NCBI RefSeq assembly: GCF_027409185.1
Contig: NC_084468.1
Span: 144,930,001-144,994,000 of the forward strand
Direction of reading: 5' to 3'
Origin: Cynocephalus volans
Taxonomy: Eukaryota > Chordata > Mammalia > Dermoptera > Cynocephalidae
DNA: 64,000 bases
Under the pieces are notes generated by a model. It was not told the origin of the DNA. It was given only the letters and a program-made list of their open reading frames with translations, and did not search any database. Position 1 is the stretch's first letter; the number at the start of each line of letters is the position of its first letter. A program made the translations under genes and the position numbers. Positions 62,216 through 64,000 of this stretch are shown here, in pieces.

Positions 62216-62819
62216 AGTATTTAGTAAATATCCAAACATTTTCTGCAGAACTCATGTTGTCAGACACCCTTTACAGATTCAACAAAAGTATAATGTTATG
62301 TTACAAAAATGTAATATTATATGTTACAAAGAGCTTTGCCATTGTTATTATTATTTTTAATAATAATAATTATTATTCTTTTCATATCTTTTTTCAGAGA
62401 GTCAGGGTAGTTACAGCTGGTGAGAAGGACAAGCATGAATGCCACCATCGGGCCTTTCATCATGTATGACAAACATCTCTAACTGTCCATCTTGCCCTCA
62501 CCTCCTCTCCCCAAAATCTCAGTCTTGATATTAGACTCCTTCTCAACACAGCACTTCAGGTAGCCAATATCAACAGATCAGACTTAGCCTAGGATGTAAA
62601 GCTATGAAAGCACAATATTTCCCAAAGATAGGAGAAAGGTTCGTTATGTATAAGTAAATAATATCACAAACAAGCACAGGCACAGCTGGTATAAAGTGTT
62701 CCCAGGTATCACTTTGCTAAAATAAGTATCTTCTCTTCATTTCTTTGTTTAAGGTATGGCTGTGGTTTTCTTTCCTCAGATACATATCATTCTAGAAAGA
62801 GGATAAATATCCAAAGATG

Positions 62820-63355
62820 GGCTATGTTATAAGCTGACTCCTCTGAACTCGTGAGATTGCTTAGCAACTGCTCTCCACTAGCATAGCATGTAGGTGAAAG
62901 CAACTCAACTGCACAGATTTTAGCAATTACAAATTCAAAACCTTAGTTGAGCCTTAAATATTACCCAGAAATGTTGGGGCTTGGGTGACTCCCAATTCCT
63001 CTCCTCTATTTCAAAATTGCACCCCTCTCTCCCAGCCCCAAACCTCATACCCTTAGTCTCAAAGAGCTTTGCCTTCTTTTTGAGATGACTAAAGGCATCC
63101 CTAACTCTCACGTCCCTCACTTTGGCAGCGGCTCCTCCAGCCCAGCTGTTTCAGCCCCCAGGCTTTGGGTCAACCTAGCCCACTGAGTTTTGCCAGCTGA
63201 GGCTCCAAACACCATGAGACAGAGACAAGTCATCCCCACTGTGCTCTTCCGAGGTGCTGACCCACTGAATCCATGAGCATATAATCTAGGAGTGATTGTA
63301 TTCCACTAAGTTTTGGAGAAGATTTGTTTTACAACAACAGGTAACTATAATACCT
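62820..63355 (+). mobile_element. MLT1-like LTR remnant
   Basis: The 3' end is recognisable: AGACAGAGACAAG..., CTGACCCACTGAATCCATGAG, CCACTAAGTTTTGGAG, CAACAACAGGTAACTATAATAC. The 5' limit is a guess. Confidence 0.5.
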
Positions 63356-64000
63356 GTTTATTCAACAATTCACTTTTTATGGCTCAGCCCTAAAATAGAA
63401 AACCAAAACGAAATTGCTCATTTCTTTCTCATAGTAACTCCCCGACCCATGCCTCATCTTTTGTAGCTGCCTTCTCTTTCCTGCCTAGCTTTTCCAGGAG
63501 TAAGATATACTTACTGTCCTCTCATTTGCTCCTCAGATATGGTCCACCTGAAGCTGCTTCTGCACAGGACACCAATAACCAAAGCTAGAGGACACAATTT
63601 AGACTTTATTCTATTCATTCTTTATGTTGCATAGGACTCTCTTGACCATCCTCTCCTACTGAAATCTTCCTTCCCTTTGACTTCAGTAACTTCAAACTTC
63701 AGGCTTTTCCTCTTTGGCTGTTCCTTACTTGTCTCCTCCAGGATCTACTATCTCCATCTACTTCTCAGGTGTTTTTCTCCCTGAGATTCTGTTATGTAAA
63801 TGGGCGAGAGCCTGACCCTGTATATTAGCCTAAAATGGTCCCCAGCAGGCTAGGGCCATTAGCCAGCACCAACTCAAACTCTCACACATCCAATTGCTTT
63901 AAATATAGTGAAAATAAACATGTTTTTAGCCATTTAAAGCCTGCCTTACTTTATATGTCCAGTGAAACTCCACCCAACATCTGCTAACCATAGATAAGGC
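63356..64000. other. Intergenic DNA, nothing recognised
   Basis: No repeat or exon recognised up to the window edge. Confidence 0.5.

Larger units (their letters stand above)
58961..62819. other. Intergenic DNA upstream of NPY1R
   Basis: AT-rich with a CTCF-like motif, a CA run and an L1 scrap. By known synteny NPY5R lies further right and may share control with NPY1R; alternative Y1 first exons could lie here but I cannot place them. Confidence 0.5.

Noticed and set aside
59000-64000. NPY5R coding sequence
   Set aside because: It was expected on this side by synteny, but no frame in the window resembles it.

Overview
This window is mammalian nuclear DNA: low coding density, spliced genes, a CpG island, and many LINE-1 (L1), MIR, L2, LTR and mariner-type repeats. 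The only protein-coding gene I can support is NPY1R, the neuropeptide Y receptor Y1, on the minus strand at about 51.1-58.9 kb. Its coding sequence is complete (383 codons) and split by a 100-bp intron. A 5' UTR segment and a candidate noncoding first exon in a CpG island are also visible. By known synteny this is the NPY1R-NPY5R locus (human 4q32). No NPY5R coding sequence is present, so that gene should lie beyond the right edge.

The species is inferred. There are no Alu elements. There is one degenerate tRNA-Ile-derived SINE, a type described from colugos (Dermoptera), and a lineage-specific L1 family. A colugo is my best guess, at moderate to low confidence.

Layout. 1-12.2 kb: intergenic, with an old L1 3' end, an LTR-like repeat split by an ERV1-like LTR, and a MIR. 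12.2-14.8 kb: a rearranged (5'-inverted) younger L1. 14.8-27 kb: intergenic with MIR/L2 relics, 80-bp mariner MITEs, the tRNA-SINE, and a 1.35-kb composite element made of an L1-like 5' UTR, a short tandem array and an A-rich tail. 27-34.8 kb: an old plus-strand L1 3' end split by a nearly full-length minus-strand L1 whose tail side is a (TTCC)n microsatellite. 34.9-47 kb: an old, nearly full-length plus-strand L1 that later received a MaLR LTR and a twin-primed younger L1, each with a clear target-site duplication. 47-49.8 kb: intergenic with MIRs. 49.8-58.9 kb: NPY1R, with an antisense L1 in intron 1. 59-64 kb: upstream intergenic DNA with a CTCF-like motif, microsatellites and an MLT1-like LTR.

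I see no sign of an undescribed gene system. What deserves a second look is the repeat architecture (nesting order, inversions, composite elements) and the NPY1R promoter.
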